NCBI RefSeq assembly: GCF_032452875.1
Contig: NC_083881.1
Coordinates: 64,921,689 to 64,985,688, forward strand
Origin: Bos javanicus
Taxonomy: Eukaryota; Chordata; Mammalia; Artiodactyla; Bovidae
DNA: 64,000 nt
Direction of reading: 5' to 3'
Numbering within the stretch: position 1 is the stretch's first letter; every line of letters starts with the position of its first letter. Made by a program: the position numbers and the translations under genes. A model generated the notes under the pieces. That model saw nothing but the letters and a program-made list of their open reading frames with translations, was not told the DNA's origin and did no database searches. Of the stretch, positions 36,337 to 47,926 are shown in pieces.

Positions 36337-37428
36337 GAATCAGTTCAGTTCAGTCACTCAGTCATGTCCAACTCTTTGCGACCCCATGAATCGCAGCACA
36401 CCAGGCCTCCCTGTCCATCACCAACTCCCGGAATTCACTCAGACTCACATCCATCGAGTCAGTGATGCCATCCAGCCATCTCATCCTCTGTCGTCCCCTT
36501 CTCCTCCTGCCCCCAATCCCTTCCAGCATCAGAGTCTTTTCCAATGAGTCAACTCTTCGCATGAGATGGCCAAAGTACTGGAGTTTCAGCTTTAGCATCA
36601 TTCCTTCCAAAGAAATCCCAGGGCTGATCTCCTTCAGAATGGACTGGTTGGATCTCCTTGCAGTCCAAGGGACTCTCAAGAGTCTTCTCCAACACCACAG
36701 TTCAAAAGCATCAATTCTTCGGCGCTCAGTCTTTTTTCACAGTGCAACTCTCACATCTATACATGACTACTGGAAAAACCATAGCCTTGATTAGACGGAC
36801 CTTTGCTGGCAAAGTAATGTCTCTGCTTTTGAATATGCTATCTAGGTTGGTCATAACTTTCCTTCCAAGGAGTAAGCATCTTTTAATTTCATGGCTGCAG
36901 TCACCATCTGCAGTGATTTTGGAGCCCCCCAAAAAACAAAGTCTGACACTGTTTCCATTGTTTTCCCACCTATATCCCATGAAGTGATGGGACCTGATGC
37001 CATGATCTTAGTTTTCTGAATGCTGAGCTTTAAGCCAACTTTTTCACTCTCCTCTTTCACCTTCATCAAGAGGCTTTTGAGTTCCTCTTCACTTTCTGCC
37101 ATAAGGGTGGTGTCATCTGCATATCTGAGGTTATTGATATTTCTCCCTGCAATCCTGATTCCAGCTGGTGCTTCTTCCAGCACAGTGTTTCTCATGATGT
37201 ATTCTGCATATAAGTTAAATAAGCAGGGTGACAATATACAGCCTTGACGTTCTCCTTTGCCTATTTGGAACCAGTCTGTTGTTCCATGTCCAGTTCTAAC
37301 TGTTGCTTCCTGACCTGCATACAAATTTCTCAAGAGGCAGGTCAGGTGGTCTGGTATTCCCATCTCTTTCAGAATTTTCCACAGTTTATTGTGATCCACA
37401 CAGTCAAAGGCTGTGGCATAGAGAGTAT
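36337..37428 (-). mobile_element. BovB LINE reverse-transcriptase and 3' fragment
   Basis: The minus frame at 36851-37465 reads through the RT domain: FDCVDHNKLWKILKEMGIPD, GERQGCILSPCLFNLYAEYI, and RYADDTTLMAESEEELKSLL with the YADD box. The 3' half continues in another frame (36362-36679) to the cagttcagttcag tail. It is 5'-truncated in the RT domain, frame-broken and in the same orientation as VPS13B. Confidence 0.95.
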
Positions 37429-37482
37429 TATTATTGGAGTTGGAAACCTGGAACAAGATGTGCACCTATACTCCCTTTAAGG

Positions 37483-37792
37483 CTTCCCTGATAACTCAGC
37501 TGATAAAGAATCTACCTGCAATGCAGGAGACCCTGGTGTGATTCCTAGGTCAGGAAGATCCACTGTAGAAGAGATAGGCTACTCACGCCATTATTCTTTG
37601 GTTTCCCTTGTGGCTCGGCTGGTAAAGAATCCACCTGCAATGCGGGAGACCTGGATTTGATCCCTGGGTTGGGAAGATTCCCTCGAGAAGAGAAAGGCTA
37701 TCCACTTCATTATTCTGGCCTGGAGAATTCCAAGGACTGTATAGTCCATGGGGTCACAATGAGTCAGACAGGACTGAGCAACTTTCACTTTC
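37483..37792 (+). mobile_element. Dimeric Bov-A2 SINE with target-site duplication
   Basis: Two SINE units lie in tandem: the first starts gcttccctgataactcagct and the second tttcccttgtggctcggctg. The end is actgagcaactttcacttt. Exact 13-bp duplications (actccctttaagg) lie at 37470-37482 and 37793-37805. Confidence 0.92.
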
Positions 37793-38084
37793 ACTCCCTT
37801 TAAGGATGATAACATTAGTGTCTTTTGTCTATCCAGTCCTTACCTCTTTCCTAATAGTCTCCTAAGCTAAAACTTCTTCTATATGCAAATAATGCCTAAC
37901 TAAGACCCAGTTTAGATAAGGGGTGAGTGGTACCCAAGTGCCTTTTCAAGTAGGATTACCTTGTTGACTAACTTGTTGATTATTATACAGCGACTGTGGA
38001 ATTTCCACACAAAACAAATTTTCTGTAGATAAGTAAAACAAGAGGGAACACTTCCTATATAATTTTATGAAGATAGCATAGCCA

Positions 38085-38800
38085 TGACACCAAAATACAA
38101 CAAAGTTTTTATGTAAAAGAAAAATTAAAGGTCAGTATTACTGATGACTATACAAACTCAAACCCTAAACAAAATATTAACAAACACAATCCATCAAGAT
38201 ATAAAAAAGAAACTATACCACAGCCAACTTGGGTTTGTTCCAGATGCAAGATCAGCTTAATACTGAAAATCAGGGGCTTCCCTGGTGGTTCAATGGTAAA
38301 GAATCTATCTGTGAATGCAGGATTCATGGGTTTGATCCCTGATCTAGGAAGATCCTACATGCTGCAGAGCAATTAAGTCTGTGCAACAACTATTGAGCCT
38401 GGGAGCCACAACTACTGAGCCCATGTGCTACGACTACTGAAGCCTGTGTGCCCCAGAGCCCGTGCTCCACAAAAGAAGCCACTGCAATGAGAAGCCTGAG
38501 AACCACATTTTGAGAGTAGCCCCCGTTCACCACAACTAGAGAAAAGCCTGCAGAGTAATGAAGATCCAGCACAGCCAAAAATAAACAAAATTTTTTTAAA
38601 AAGAAAGATAATCAAACAAAGTTACTAGTCACCTTAAAGGAAGAGGAAGAAACTAGTATATAACCATATCAACTGAACAAAAGTTCCAAATACCAAAGAA
38701 TACTTCTATAATAAAATGGGAAAGATTTCTAAAAAGAAAACAAAAATCTTACTGAAATTAAGAAAATACAAATAGAGGAATGTACCATATTCATAGATAC
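38085..38800 (+). mobile_element. Old L1 ORF2 fragment, split by a CHR-type SINE
   Basis: The left part has L1 motifs such as tatcccatcaag-like 'caatccatcaagatataaaa' and 'cagccaacttgggtttgttc'. The right part (after about 38602) is weaker, with 'taccatattcatagatac'. The boundaries and the right half are uncertain. Confidence 0.5.
38273..38602 (+). mobile_element. CHR-type (cetartiodactyl tRNA-derived) SINE
   Basis: It starts ggggcttccctggtggttca and has the longer CHR body (gagccacaactactgagccc, cagagcccgtgctccac, actagagaaaagcctgc), ending ccaaaaataaacaaaa. It is distinct from the Bov-A family in its body. Confidence 0.85.
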
Positions 38801-38899
38801 TCAGTTAATATTTGTACTAACATATTGAGATGAATATTAATATTATCTCCACTTTTAGAGATAATGAAACTAAAGAGAAGAGGTTAAATAATGTGATCA

Positions 38900-39106
38900 C
38901 AGGGCTTCCCAGGTGGCACAGTGGTAAAGAATCTGCCTGCAATTCAGGAGATGCAGGTTTGATCCCTGGGTCAGGAAGATCCCCTGGAGGAAGGCATGGC
39001 AACCCACTCCAATATTCTTGCCTGGAGAATCCCATGGACAGAGGAGCCTGGTGGGCTACAGTCCATGCAGTACAAAGAGTTGGACACAACTGAAATGACT
39101 AAACAC
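38900..39106 (+). mobile_element. Bov-A2 SINE with target-site duplication
   Basis: A complete unit runs from gggcttcccaggtggcacag to acaactgaaatgactaaac. Exact 10-bp duplications (aatgtgatca) lie at 38890-38899 and 39107-39116. Confidence 0.95.
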
Positions 39107-39716
39107 AATGTGATCATAAACTTTAGAGATAAAAATTCAAACTGTCTGCTTCCAAAGTGTTTTCTATCGACTGCATTAACTTAGAATCACACTTGGATGA
39201 GTCGGCCCAGTACCTGGTTTGTGTGACACTAGCCGAAATTCACTACATTTCGATTTTCTAGTAAATGAGATTTCCAACAATCCCTTTCAATAGAATAGCT
39301 ATAAACTGATGGAATTAAGAGAAATATCTTTGCTCACTTGTCAAGCTCTGTAAAATTGTTATCCCAAATTAGAGGGAGGCAATCCTTAAAGCCGACAAAG
39401 TAGAGTCTATGACAAAAAGTGGGGAAGTAGCAGAAACAATTTAGCTGGTTTTCCTCAGGAGAAAAAAAAAAAAAAAAACACCTTAGAGAAAATAAATTAC
39501 CAACACTCGATTTTTTATGTTTGCAAAGTTACCATGAAAACCAAGTAAATGACTTCTAATTTTCACTTTTTTTCTCTTTGGTACTACATTTTCTGGCAAA
39601 ATTAGAAATATGCTTGAATTCATTCAGGGATAGTATTATATGCTGTCTTAATTCTGTACCATCCATATTGGTAGTAAGCAAATCATTAAAACCACAGAAA
39701 TGTGCTCTTCTTAGTA

Positions 39717-39756
39717 AGAAAATCAGTACTAAATAAAGAAAATCAGTACTAAATAA
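39717..39756. repeat. Two-copy 20-bp tandem duplication
   Basis: The 20-base unit agaaaatcagtactaaataa occurs twice, back to back, without mismatch. Confidence 0.9.
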
Positions 39757-39974
39757 AGTATATTGAATGATTCTACATTCACTTTCTTCTACTCCTTAAC
39801 TTATGTAATAAATAACTCAGTTATCAACATATTTCACTAAGTAAAAAAAATTAAAATAGCATTTCTAGTATTAGTTTTGAAATGGTTTCTCAGGCACAGG
39901 TCATATAAATTGCATACAATATCTTCAGGACAAAATAACTTCATTAAGAATTAATCAACCTTTATATATCAGTG

Positions 39975-40445
39975 TTCATACAGCATTATTCATAATAGCT
40001 AAAAGGTGGAAATAACCCAGATGTCCATCAACAGATCAATGGATAAATAAATACGCTATATCAGCAAATGGAATATCAGCCATAGAAGGGAATGAAATTC
40101 TTATACATGTTACTATGTGAATAAATCTCTAAAACATTACACTACGTAAAATAAGCTATACAAATACTTACAATTCCTCTTATATTAGGTTCCCAGAATA
40201 GATGAATTCACAGAAACAGAAAGTATTAATAATGGTTATCAAGGATGGTGATGGGAAAATGGGGAGTCACTGTTTTATGGGAGAAGACTTTTTGTTTGAA
40301 ATGATGAAATAGTTCTGAAGATGGATAGTTGTTATGGCTGGGGCATTAAATATCATTTAATAATGCCACTGAATTGTAAATATAAAAATGGTGGAAATGG
40401 TAAATAATGTTACTTATATTTTACCCACAATAAAAATATTCAGCA
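39975..40445 (+). mobile_element. Old L1 ORF2 end and 3' UTR
   Basis: L1 order motifs: cagcattattcataatagct, cccagatgtccatcaacaga, then a 3' UTR with gaagatggatagttgttatg and ccactgaattgtaaat. Decayed. Confidence 0.8.
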
Positions 40446-41117
40446 AAAAAAAGTTAACCATTGATTTTGAGAATCTAATATAACACATACAAGACAGAAT
40501 GAGGAAAACAAAGATCCCAAAGACCAGTTCTCAGTACTCAAAGATGTTAAAGAAATTTAAATTCAAGTAACATGGCAGATCAAGTTGAAATGCATGTTTT
40601 CCATTTCTACCACAAAAGCACTGAAATTCTAGATAAAACACAAGAATTTTGTCTTTTCTTTTATCTGTTCTTCTTCAATCATTAATACACTGTTTATCTG
40701 GGAGGCTAACCTATGTGAACAATATGTACAAATATTCTTGTCCTCTGGTTTCTAGTTGTTCTGTGGAACAGCAGCAGGAGACAGGAAGGAAGAAAAAAAT
40801 ATGAAGTCAGAGTATTAGTCCATTTCCCACGCCTTTAAGCCTATTTATAGCAATAACATCCTAGTGTTACTGCTCCAGGTACTACACTATCTCCAGTGGT
40901 TTCCCTTCCTAGTCAACACCTTTGTCCTTATGAGAATGTCACTTTCCTCTGATTCATAAAATAGTGAAACTTGAAACAAATAAAAGGAAATCTCAAGATG
41001 TCAGAAATGGAAGAGGAAACACAAATCTGAGTAATGAATGGGAACTGAGTCTGTGGTGGTAAATGGAGGTATCAAACTCAAGTAGAGGTTTGAGCAATGT
41101 CATTTTAATTCTCACTC

Positions 41118-41390
41118 AGGGCAATGGCACCCCACTCCAGTACTCTTGCCTGGAAAATCCCATGGATGGAGGAGCCTGGTAGGCTGCAGTCCATGGGGTC
41201 GCTAAGAGTCAGACATGACTGAGTGACTTCACTTTCACTTTTCACTTTCACGAATTGGAGAAGGAAATGGCAACCCACTCCAGTGTTCTTGCCTAGAGAA
41301 TCCCAGGGACGGTGGAGCCTGATGGGCTGCTGTCTATGGGGTCGTGCAGAGTCGGACATGACTGAAGCAACTTAGCAGCAGCAGCAGGGC
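41118..41390 (+). mobile_element. Bov-tA-type SINE, full-length, recent
   Basis: A dimeric SINE runs from gcaatggcaccccactccag to aacttagcagcagcagcag, with little divergence. A possible 7-bp duplication (agggcaa) is present at both ends. Confidence 0.92.
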
Positions 41391-42204
41391 AAACTGAAGT
41401 CTAGGTTGGAGCCATTTACATAAAGCCTGGACCCAAAAAACAGCTGCTTTTTTAGTCAAACAGACGACTCACATGAGGCTTCACTAAACTATAGAAATGT
41501 CGTGAATGTTTTCCATATGGGGCACCAAAGTAGGGATGGAACAAGAAAGAAAAACACCAACCTCTCTCTTCTCTCACCTTCCAAATCCCTACTTGCCTCA
41601 CTGATTGAAACTAGGTTGATTAGATAGTTTAAGGGATACTTGCTAAAGTGGAATTAAAAAAGGAATTGAGAAAATGCCTTGGAATGAAAACAAAGCACTA
41701 ATGACAGTACAGGAAAAAAGAAAACAAATACAAATCAACTAACAAATAGTGGTGCACAGACAAAGAGAGAGAACATGAGAAGTTCTAGAAAATAAGACTA
41801 ATGGGAATGTAGAAGAATTTTCCTGCTGTTGTCTGAGAATTTTTTAGAACTGAATAAAAATACTCCACAAAACCTCAAGCCCTGAGCAGGATAAAGGAGA
41901 ACACACCTACACTTGGTGGCAACAGTTTACTTTTAAAAGAAAAATTTATCAATGAATCAAGTTCTAGAATTCATATGATAACACACATTAGGGACCCTGG
42001 AGTTAGAAGGCAGAAGTTTTCATTTCAGCTTTGCCACTTACCTATACAATCTCAACCAAGTCACTTAACCTCTGTAGTTACAAATTCTTCATTGTAAAAG
42101 GGAAATAATACCACCAATTCATAATATAGGTTTCAGAATTAATAGAAACAATGCTTACAAAGTGCTCAGAGTTGAATGATTGCAACAGATAACATGGCAT
42201 GCAA

Positions 42205-42255
42205 AGACAGCGTTTACTGTCTGGCTCTCTACTGCAAAAGATTGTGACCTCTGCT
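42205..42255 (+). mobile_element. Terminal fragment of the hAT-like fossil family
   Basis: The sequence gcgtttactgtctggctct followed by ctgcaaaagattgtgacct resembles the end of the same element seen near 25.5 and 57.7 kb. The following 42256-42465 is GC-richer and unassigned. Confidence 0.4.
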
Positions 42256-42483
42256 TGAAGATGGTACTTGCTTCTGGGCTACCCCATTGTAACAGAGCTG
42301 TGGGCAGTTGCCTTCTCTCTTATGTGCTCTACCTGGCAAGAACACTTCCATCAGAGCCATATTAGGGCAATGGGCAGAGACACCACCAGGAAGGCAAGAC
42401 AGGCCTTGATCAGGCATGAGGTGGGGCCAGCCATGCCAGCTCTACTCACAGAACTCTTCTAAATATTTAACATGCCACCTCTA

Positions 42484-42691
42484 AGTGAGTGAGTGAAGTT
42501 GCTCAGTCGTGTCCAACTCTGTGACCCCATGGACTGTAGCCTACCAGGCTCCTCCATCCGTGGGATTTTCCAGGCAAAATACTGGAGTGGGTTGCCATTT
42601 CCTTCTCCAGAGGATCTTTACAACCCATGGATCAAACCCGGGTTTCCCGCATTTTAGGCGGATGCTTTACCAACTGAGCCACTAGGGAAAT
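42484..42691 (-). mobile_element. Bov-A2 SINE with target-site duplication
   Basis: A reverse-complement unit runs from gttgctcagtcgtgtccaac to ccaactgagccactagggaa. Exact 13-bp duplications (catgccacctcta) lie at 42471-42483 and 42692-42704. Confidence 0.95.
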
Positions 42692-43164
42692 CATGCCACC
42701 TCTAGGAACACACAAAACTTTTAATTTTCTTCTTAGCACTGACTACATGAAGAAGACTTTGTTGAACTAATTAAATGGTATACCACAGTAGCACTATGCT
42801 GTTATAAAATGATTTTGTTACAATGGGGAAGGGATAGAATATAACTATAGGATAATTTCAATGTGACAATTATATTTAAATCCATCAACATCAACACTTT
42901 TTCTGAGGCAATTATAAAAATATTAAAAATATATTTATAAAAGTAATACTATGACTCAGAGTTTACTAAGAGACACCAGAAGATGTGTCAAAACTTTGCT
43001 GGGACATGGAACTCTTGGCCCTCAGGGTTTTAGAGTAGAGCCTAGAGTGAATGGAGCTTTCAATGACTGAGAGATTCTTTTGATTACTCCAGATGCAAAC
43101 ATCATCTTCTATGTATGTAATGACATGAAAATGGTAGGGAAGCACTACTGTAACTAACTACAAA

Positions 43165-43812
43165 ATATATACTATGTATATATTTTTATAGTTAATTACA
43201 ATGTTGTGTTAGTTTCTGGTTACAGCATGGTGATTCAGTTTTATATATATATTCATACACACACAAATATGTTTTTCAGATTCTTTTTCATTATACCTTA
43301 CTAAAAGATACTGAATATAGTTCCTTGTGCTATACAGCAGGTTCTTGTTGTTTACTATTTTATATATAGTAGTGGTATATGTTCAGAGAAGGCAATGGCA
43401 CCCCACTCCAGTACTCTTGCCTGGAAAATCCCATGGACAGAGGAGCCTGGTAGGCTGCAGTCCATGGGGTAGCAAAGAGTCGGACACAACTGCGCGACTT
43501 CACTTTCACTTTTCACTTTCATGCATTGGAGGAGGAAATGGCAACCCACTCCAGTGTTCTTGCCTGGAGAACCCCAGGGACAGGGCAGCCTAGTGGGCTG
43601 CCGTCTCTGGGGTTGCACAGAGTCGGACACGACTGAAGCGACTTAGCAGCAGTAGCAGCAGTGGTATATGTTAAGCCCAAACTCCTAATTTGTCTCCACC
43701 CCCACACATTATCCCTTCTGGTAACCAGTTTGTTATCTATTTCTGTGAGTCTGTTTCTGTTTAGTAAATAAGTTCATTTCTATCATTTTTTAGATTCCAC
43801 ATATAAGAGATA
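43165..43812 (-). mobile_element. L1 3' UTR, split by a nested SINE
   Basis: Antisense L1 3' UTR motifs (acaatgttgtgttagtttct, cttgtgctatacagcaggtt) stop at about 43383. They resume after the SINE (tctccacccccacacatt, gagtctgtttctgttt, agattccacatataaga). Confidence 0.8.
43384..43659 (+). mobile_element. Bov-tA-type SINE nested in L1, recent
   Basis: A dimeric SINE runs from gagaaggcaatggcacccca to gcgacttagcagcagtagc. Exact 13-bp duplications (agtggtatatgtt) lie at 43371-43383 and 43660-43672, within the older L1. Confidence 0.95.
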
Positions 43813-44689
43813 CCAAAAGCTCTTGCAGTAAAGTTCTTACAATGCATAGTGTTCTTACAATGCAAAAGCTCTTGAGACCAAGAGATTACTGTATTGAGCA
43901 AGTCAGACAAAGACAGATATAATATGGTTTTGAAAAATGAAGAACTTCAACTTTCTTTAATGTAGTATTTTCCAAACTTATTTAACCAAAGACTTCTTTT
44001 TTCACAGCCAATATGTTGACATTGCACAAAATACACTTTGTGAAAAACTTTGGTAATCAAAAGCTTGCGGTGATACATTGATAGACAAGGATAATACAAG
44101 GGAAACTGATAAAAGAAGTTAAATACTCTGGGCACTTCACTGGTAAAAAGGAGAGTGTCCCACTAAACAGCTGTTTACTAAGTACTGTATTAAACAATGT
44201 TAAGATGAGCATGAGGACGCACGTATTTTGGGAGTAGTCTTTTAGAAAGAAATATTTAAAAAACATCACAAGTTCAGAAAAGACAGGGCTCATCTGAAAT
44301 GGACACCTGCTGGTCATACATCTAGGACCTGCCATTCACACAAAGTACAATTTAAATGGTACTTTCTAAAACTGTGCTGTGTCCAAGCTAAACAGAAGGA
44401 CATGGTAACCCTGATTATGAGATTTAATACAGATGAACATGCCCTGCAATTTCCAGAAGGAAGTCAATGTTTTTACCCCCAAAGGGTATGTCCCATTGAC
44501 TCCATATCCTGAACAGTTTTAGATTTTCATTTGGGGAGAAAAAAAGTACTTCTATCACTTAGGTCATTGTGATTCTTAAGATTTGGAATAAGCAGGAATA
44601 GAGGATAGAGAAGTTGCTTATGCAGGGGTCAAATATCAATAGTACTACTCCAACATGCAGTACTTGGGTGCAATCTCAAAAATGACAGA

Positions 44690-45062
44690 ATGGTCTCAGT
44701 TCACTTCCAAGGGAAATTGTTCAACATCACAGGAATCCAAGTCTGCCCCAACCACTGATGCCTAAGAAGCTGAAGTTGATTGTTTCCATGAAGACCTACA
44801 AGACATAAAACTAACACCAAAAACATATCCTTTTCATCATAGGGGATCAGAATGCAAAAGTAGGAAGTTAAGAGATACCTGGAATAACATCAAGTTTGGC
44901 TTTGGAGTACAAAATGAAGATGGGCAAAGGCTAAAAGAATTTTGTCAAGAGAGCAACAACCTTTTCCAACAACTCAAGAGACAAATCTGCACAAGGACAT
45001 CACTAGATGGTCAATACCAAAATCAGCCAAAATGGAGAAGATTCTCTGACAGTGATTGAAGT
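44690..45062 (+). mobile_element. BovB LINE endonuclease-region fragment
   Basis: The nucleotide sequence matches BovB upstream of its RT: ccaagtctgccccaacca, gaagacctacaagacat, ggatcagaatgcaaaagtag, atcactagatggtcaatacc. It is frame-broken, moderately diverged and not joined to a 3' end. Confidence 0.75.
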
Positions 45063-45162
45063 AGGTGAAAATCCTGTTTATAAGTAAATATTTGAGCATT
45101 AAATTCTGTTTTAAATCTAAAAACAGTATTTTTTGTATTTATGCATGATTTTAGTATATATT

Positions 45163-45287
45163 GGAGAAGGAAATGGCAACCCACTCCAGTATTCTTGCCT
45201 GGAGAATCCCATGGACTAGAGGAGTCTGGTAGGCTGTGGTCCATGGGGTCAGTTGCAAATAGTCAGACAAGACTAAGTGACTGACAC
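45163..45287 (+). mobile_element. Partial Bov-A/Bov-tA SINE with target-site duplication
   Basis: Only the right part of the SINE is present, from ggagaaggaaatggcaaccc to agactaagtgactgacac. Exact 12-bp duplications (ttagtatatatt) lie at 45151-45162 and 45288-45299. Confidence 0.95.
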
Positions 45288-45493
45288 TTAGTATATATTA
45301 AGAGCTCCAGAAATGCAACTACTGAAAAGAACAAAAAATTTCTTTTCTTTGAAACTTTATCAAGTTTGCATTATTTCAGAAAATCACACCAACAATGGTC
45401 CCACTTGCAGCATTTAATAGTCCTGTACAAGTATGTTTGCATCAGATACATTCACAGTAATTATATGTACCTGGCAACTGCATTTCAACTTCT

Positions 45494-47102
45494 TTTTTTT
45501 TTTTTTTTTTAATTTTTTTTTTTTTTATTCTTCCAATTTTATTTTATTTTTAAACTTTACATAATTGTATTAGTTTTGCCAAATATCAAAATGAATCCGC
45601 CACAGGTATACATGTGTTCCCCATCCCGAACCCTCCTCCCTCCTCCCTCCCCATACCATCCCTCTGGGCCGTCCCAGTGCACCAGCCCCAAGCATCCAGC
45701 ATCATGCATCGAACCTGGACTGGCAACTCGTTTCCTACATGATATTTTACATGTTTCATTGCCATTCTCCCACATCTTCCCACCCTCTCCCTCTCCCACA
45801 GAGTCCATAAGACTGTTCTATACATCAGTGTCTCTTTTGCTGTCTCGTACACCGGGTTATTGTTACCATCTTTCTAAATTCCATATATATGCGTTAGTAT
45901 ACTGTATTTATGTTTTTCCTTCTGGCTTACTTCACTCTGTATAATAGGTTCCAGTTTCATCCACCTCATTAGAACTGATTCAAATGTATTCTTTTTAATG
46001 GCTGAGTAATACTCCATTGTGTATATGTACCACAGCTTTCTTATCCATTCATCTGCTGATGGACATCTAGGTTGCTTCCACGTCTTGGCTATTATAAACA
46101 GTGCTGCGATGAACATTGGAGTACACGTGTCTCTTTCCCTTCTGGTTTCCTCAGTGTGTATGCCCAGCAGTGGGATTGCTGGGTCATAAGGCAGTTCTAT
46201 TTCCAGTTTTTTAAGGAATCTCCACACTGTTCTCCATAGTGGCTGTACTAGTTTGCATTCCCACCAACAGTGTAAGAGGGTTCCCTTTTCTCCACACCCT
46301 CTCCAGCATTTATTATTTGTAGACTTTTGGATCGCAGCCATTCTGACTGGTGTGAAATGGTACCTCATAGTGGTTTTGATTTGCATTTCTCTGATAATGA
46401 GTGATGTTGAGCATCTTTTCATGTGTTTGTTAGCCATCTGTATGTCTTTTTTGGAGAAATGTCTATTTAGTTCTTTGGCCCATTTTTTGATTGGGTCGTT
46501 TATTTTTCTGGAGTTGAGCTGTAGGAGTTGCTTGTATATTTTTGAGATTAGTTGTTTGTCGGTTGCTTCATTTGCTATTATTTTCTCCCATTCTGAAGGC
46601 TGTCTTTTCACCTTGCTAATAGTTTCCTTTGATGTGCAGAAGCTTTTAAGGTTAATTAGGTCCCATTTGTTTATTTTTGCTTTTATTTCCAATATTCTGG
46701 GAGGTGGGTCATAGAGGATCCTGCTGTGATGTATGTCGGAGAGTGTTTTGCCTATGTTCTCCTCTAGGAGTTTTATAGTTTCTGGTCTTACGTTTAGATC
46801 TTTAATCCATTTTGAGTTTATTTTTGTGTATGGTGTTAGAAAGTGGTCCAGTTTCATTCTTTTACAAGTGGTTGACCAGATTTCCCAGCACCACTTGTTA
46901 AAGAGATTGTCTTTAATCCATTGTATATTCTTGCCTCCTTTGTCGAAGATAAGGTGTCCATATGTGCGTGGATTTATCTCTGGGCTTTCTATTTTATTCC
47001 ATTGATCAATATTTCTGTCTTTGTGCCAGTACCATACTGTCTTGATAACTGTGGCTTTGTAGTAGAGCCTGAAGTCAGGTAAGTTGATTCCTCCAGTTCC
47101 AA
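45494..47102 (-). mobile_element. Young 5'-truncated L1 with long intact ORF2 tail
   Basis: The poly(A) tail appears as T runs at 45494-45526 and the element ends abruptly at about 47102. On the minus strand an open frame runs from the truncation point to the ORF2 stop at 45874, about 408 codons. It starts GTGGINLPDFRLYYKATVIK and includes WIKDLNVRPETIKLLEENIG, the zinc-knuckle-like CWRGCGEKGTLLHCWWEC and YTMEYYSAIKKNTF. The 10-bp sequence ttcaacttct occurs at both ends (45484-45493, 47103-47112). It lacks the endonuclease and RT core, so it cannot move by itself. It has the same orientation as VPS13B and starts about 620 nt past exon 25. Confidence 0.95.
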
Positions 47103-47722
47103 TTCAACTTCTAATGTAACCATGCCTGAGCATTTACATATTACAATAATAATTTACTATACTTTAATTCTTTATATTTTATTCAGAATACTACTTTTGA
47201 AAACATATATATATGCAGGTTATGTTTATTTTCATTTTAGGATAGTAAAGGAGGGGCTTTGAAAATATTTGTTATAGAAAGGGCACAGATATATTGGGTG
47301 AGGTCACAATGTGAAAAATGTAAAGGAAGATTTCTATGATCAGGAGAGAACTTTGCATTGGTCAAGACTGAAAATCACAATCTAAAGATAATAAAGACAC
47401 TCTGGTTCTGAGCCTCTTTTGCAGTCAGCTTCTAAGTTTCCATACTTCTGAAAAACCCTGCATTTACTGTGCCTTAGTTTTTGCCATTTCACAGAACCTC
47501 TACTTTCCTGAACTATCCCACTGTCTACTGAAAGTGATGAAAATCCTTGAACCTAAGAGAAACAGGAACACACAGCCATAGCTACCATAGTACCTCATGA
47601 GCCTCTAAACTCATCAGCTTCCACAGAGGTAAGGTCATCTTCATTCTCAATCCTGACATAGAACTCTGTGGTATATATATATCACCCTTCATTTACTAAC
47701 ACAATTTTTCAGAAACACTTAC

Positions 47723-47926
47723 CTCAGTAGTAGTTCCAATGTCAGCAGATGGGCTACATGTGCTATTATCTGGAGGAGCTGTGCCTATACTGCTTCTAAC
47801 TGGAGAGCTAGGGAAAGGCCCCACCACGGACTCCGGGTAAGCTGAAGAAGAACTGAGACTGCCTCTCTTCTGAATCTTATTCCAGACTTTATTCATGATA
47901 TCTGTTAACTCATATAAGAGCTGAAC
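47723..47926 (-). CDS. VPS13B: VPS13B coding exon (probably exon 25)
   Basis: The exon is 204 nt (68 codons, phase 0 at both ends), with acceptor tctgcttag before GTTCAGCTC and strong donor CTGAG followed by gtaagtgt. It begins VQLLYELTDIMNKVWNKIQK, probably a helix, and continues into a Ser/Pro-rich, low-complexity stretch (SLSSSS, SSPVRSSIGTAPP, STCSPSADIGTTTE) that is likely a disordered loop. The start and end match human VPS13B closely, while the middle differs more, as expected for a loop. A second AG six bases into the exon (GTTCAG/CTC) could act as an alternative acceptor and would remove two residues (VQ). Skipping this exon would keep the reading frame. Confidence 0.95.

Larger units (their letters stand above)
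25087..47722 (-). other. VPS13B: VPS13B intron between exons 25 and 26
   Basis: At 22,636 nt this is the largest complete intron in the window and the most transposon-rich. It carries several BovB fragments on both strands, about twelve Bov-A/Bov-tA SINEs, one CHR-type SINE, L1 pieces of several ages and a 1.6-kb young-looking L1 close to exon 25. Stretches at 27.6-29.3, 34.8-35.3 and 39.1-39.95 kb look like unique AT-rich intron. Confidence 0.85.

Noticed and set aside
36851..37465. 204-residue reverse-transcriptase-like frame as an active element or a retron-like system
   Set aside because: The motifs are those of BovB. The copy is 5'-truncated and its 3' half is in another frame, so it is a dead LINE fragment.
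45576..46714. Plus- and minus-strand open frames over the L1 other than ORF2
   Set aside because: They are opposite-strand or other-frame readings of the L1 ORF2 and 3' UTR.
45874..46857. 327-residue open frame as a host protein
   Set aside because: It is the C-terminal part of L1 ORF2 (transposon), continuous with L1 sequence on both sides and ending in an L1 tail.
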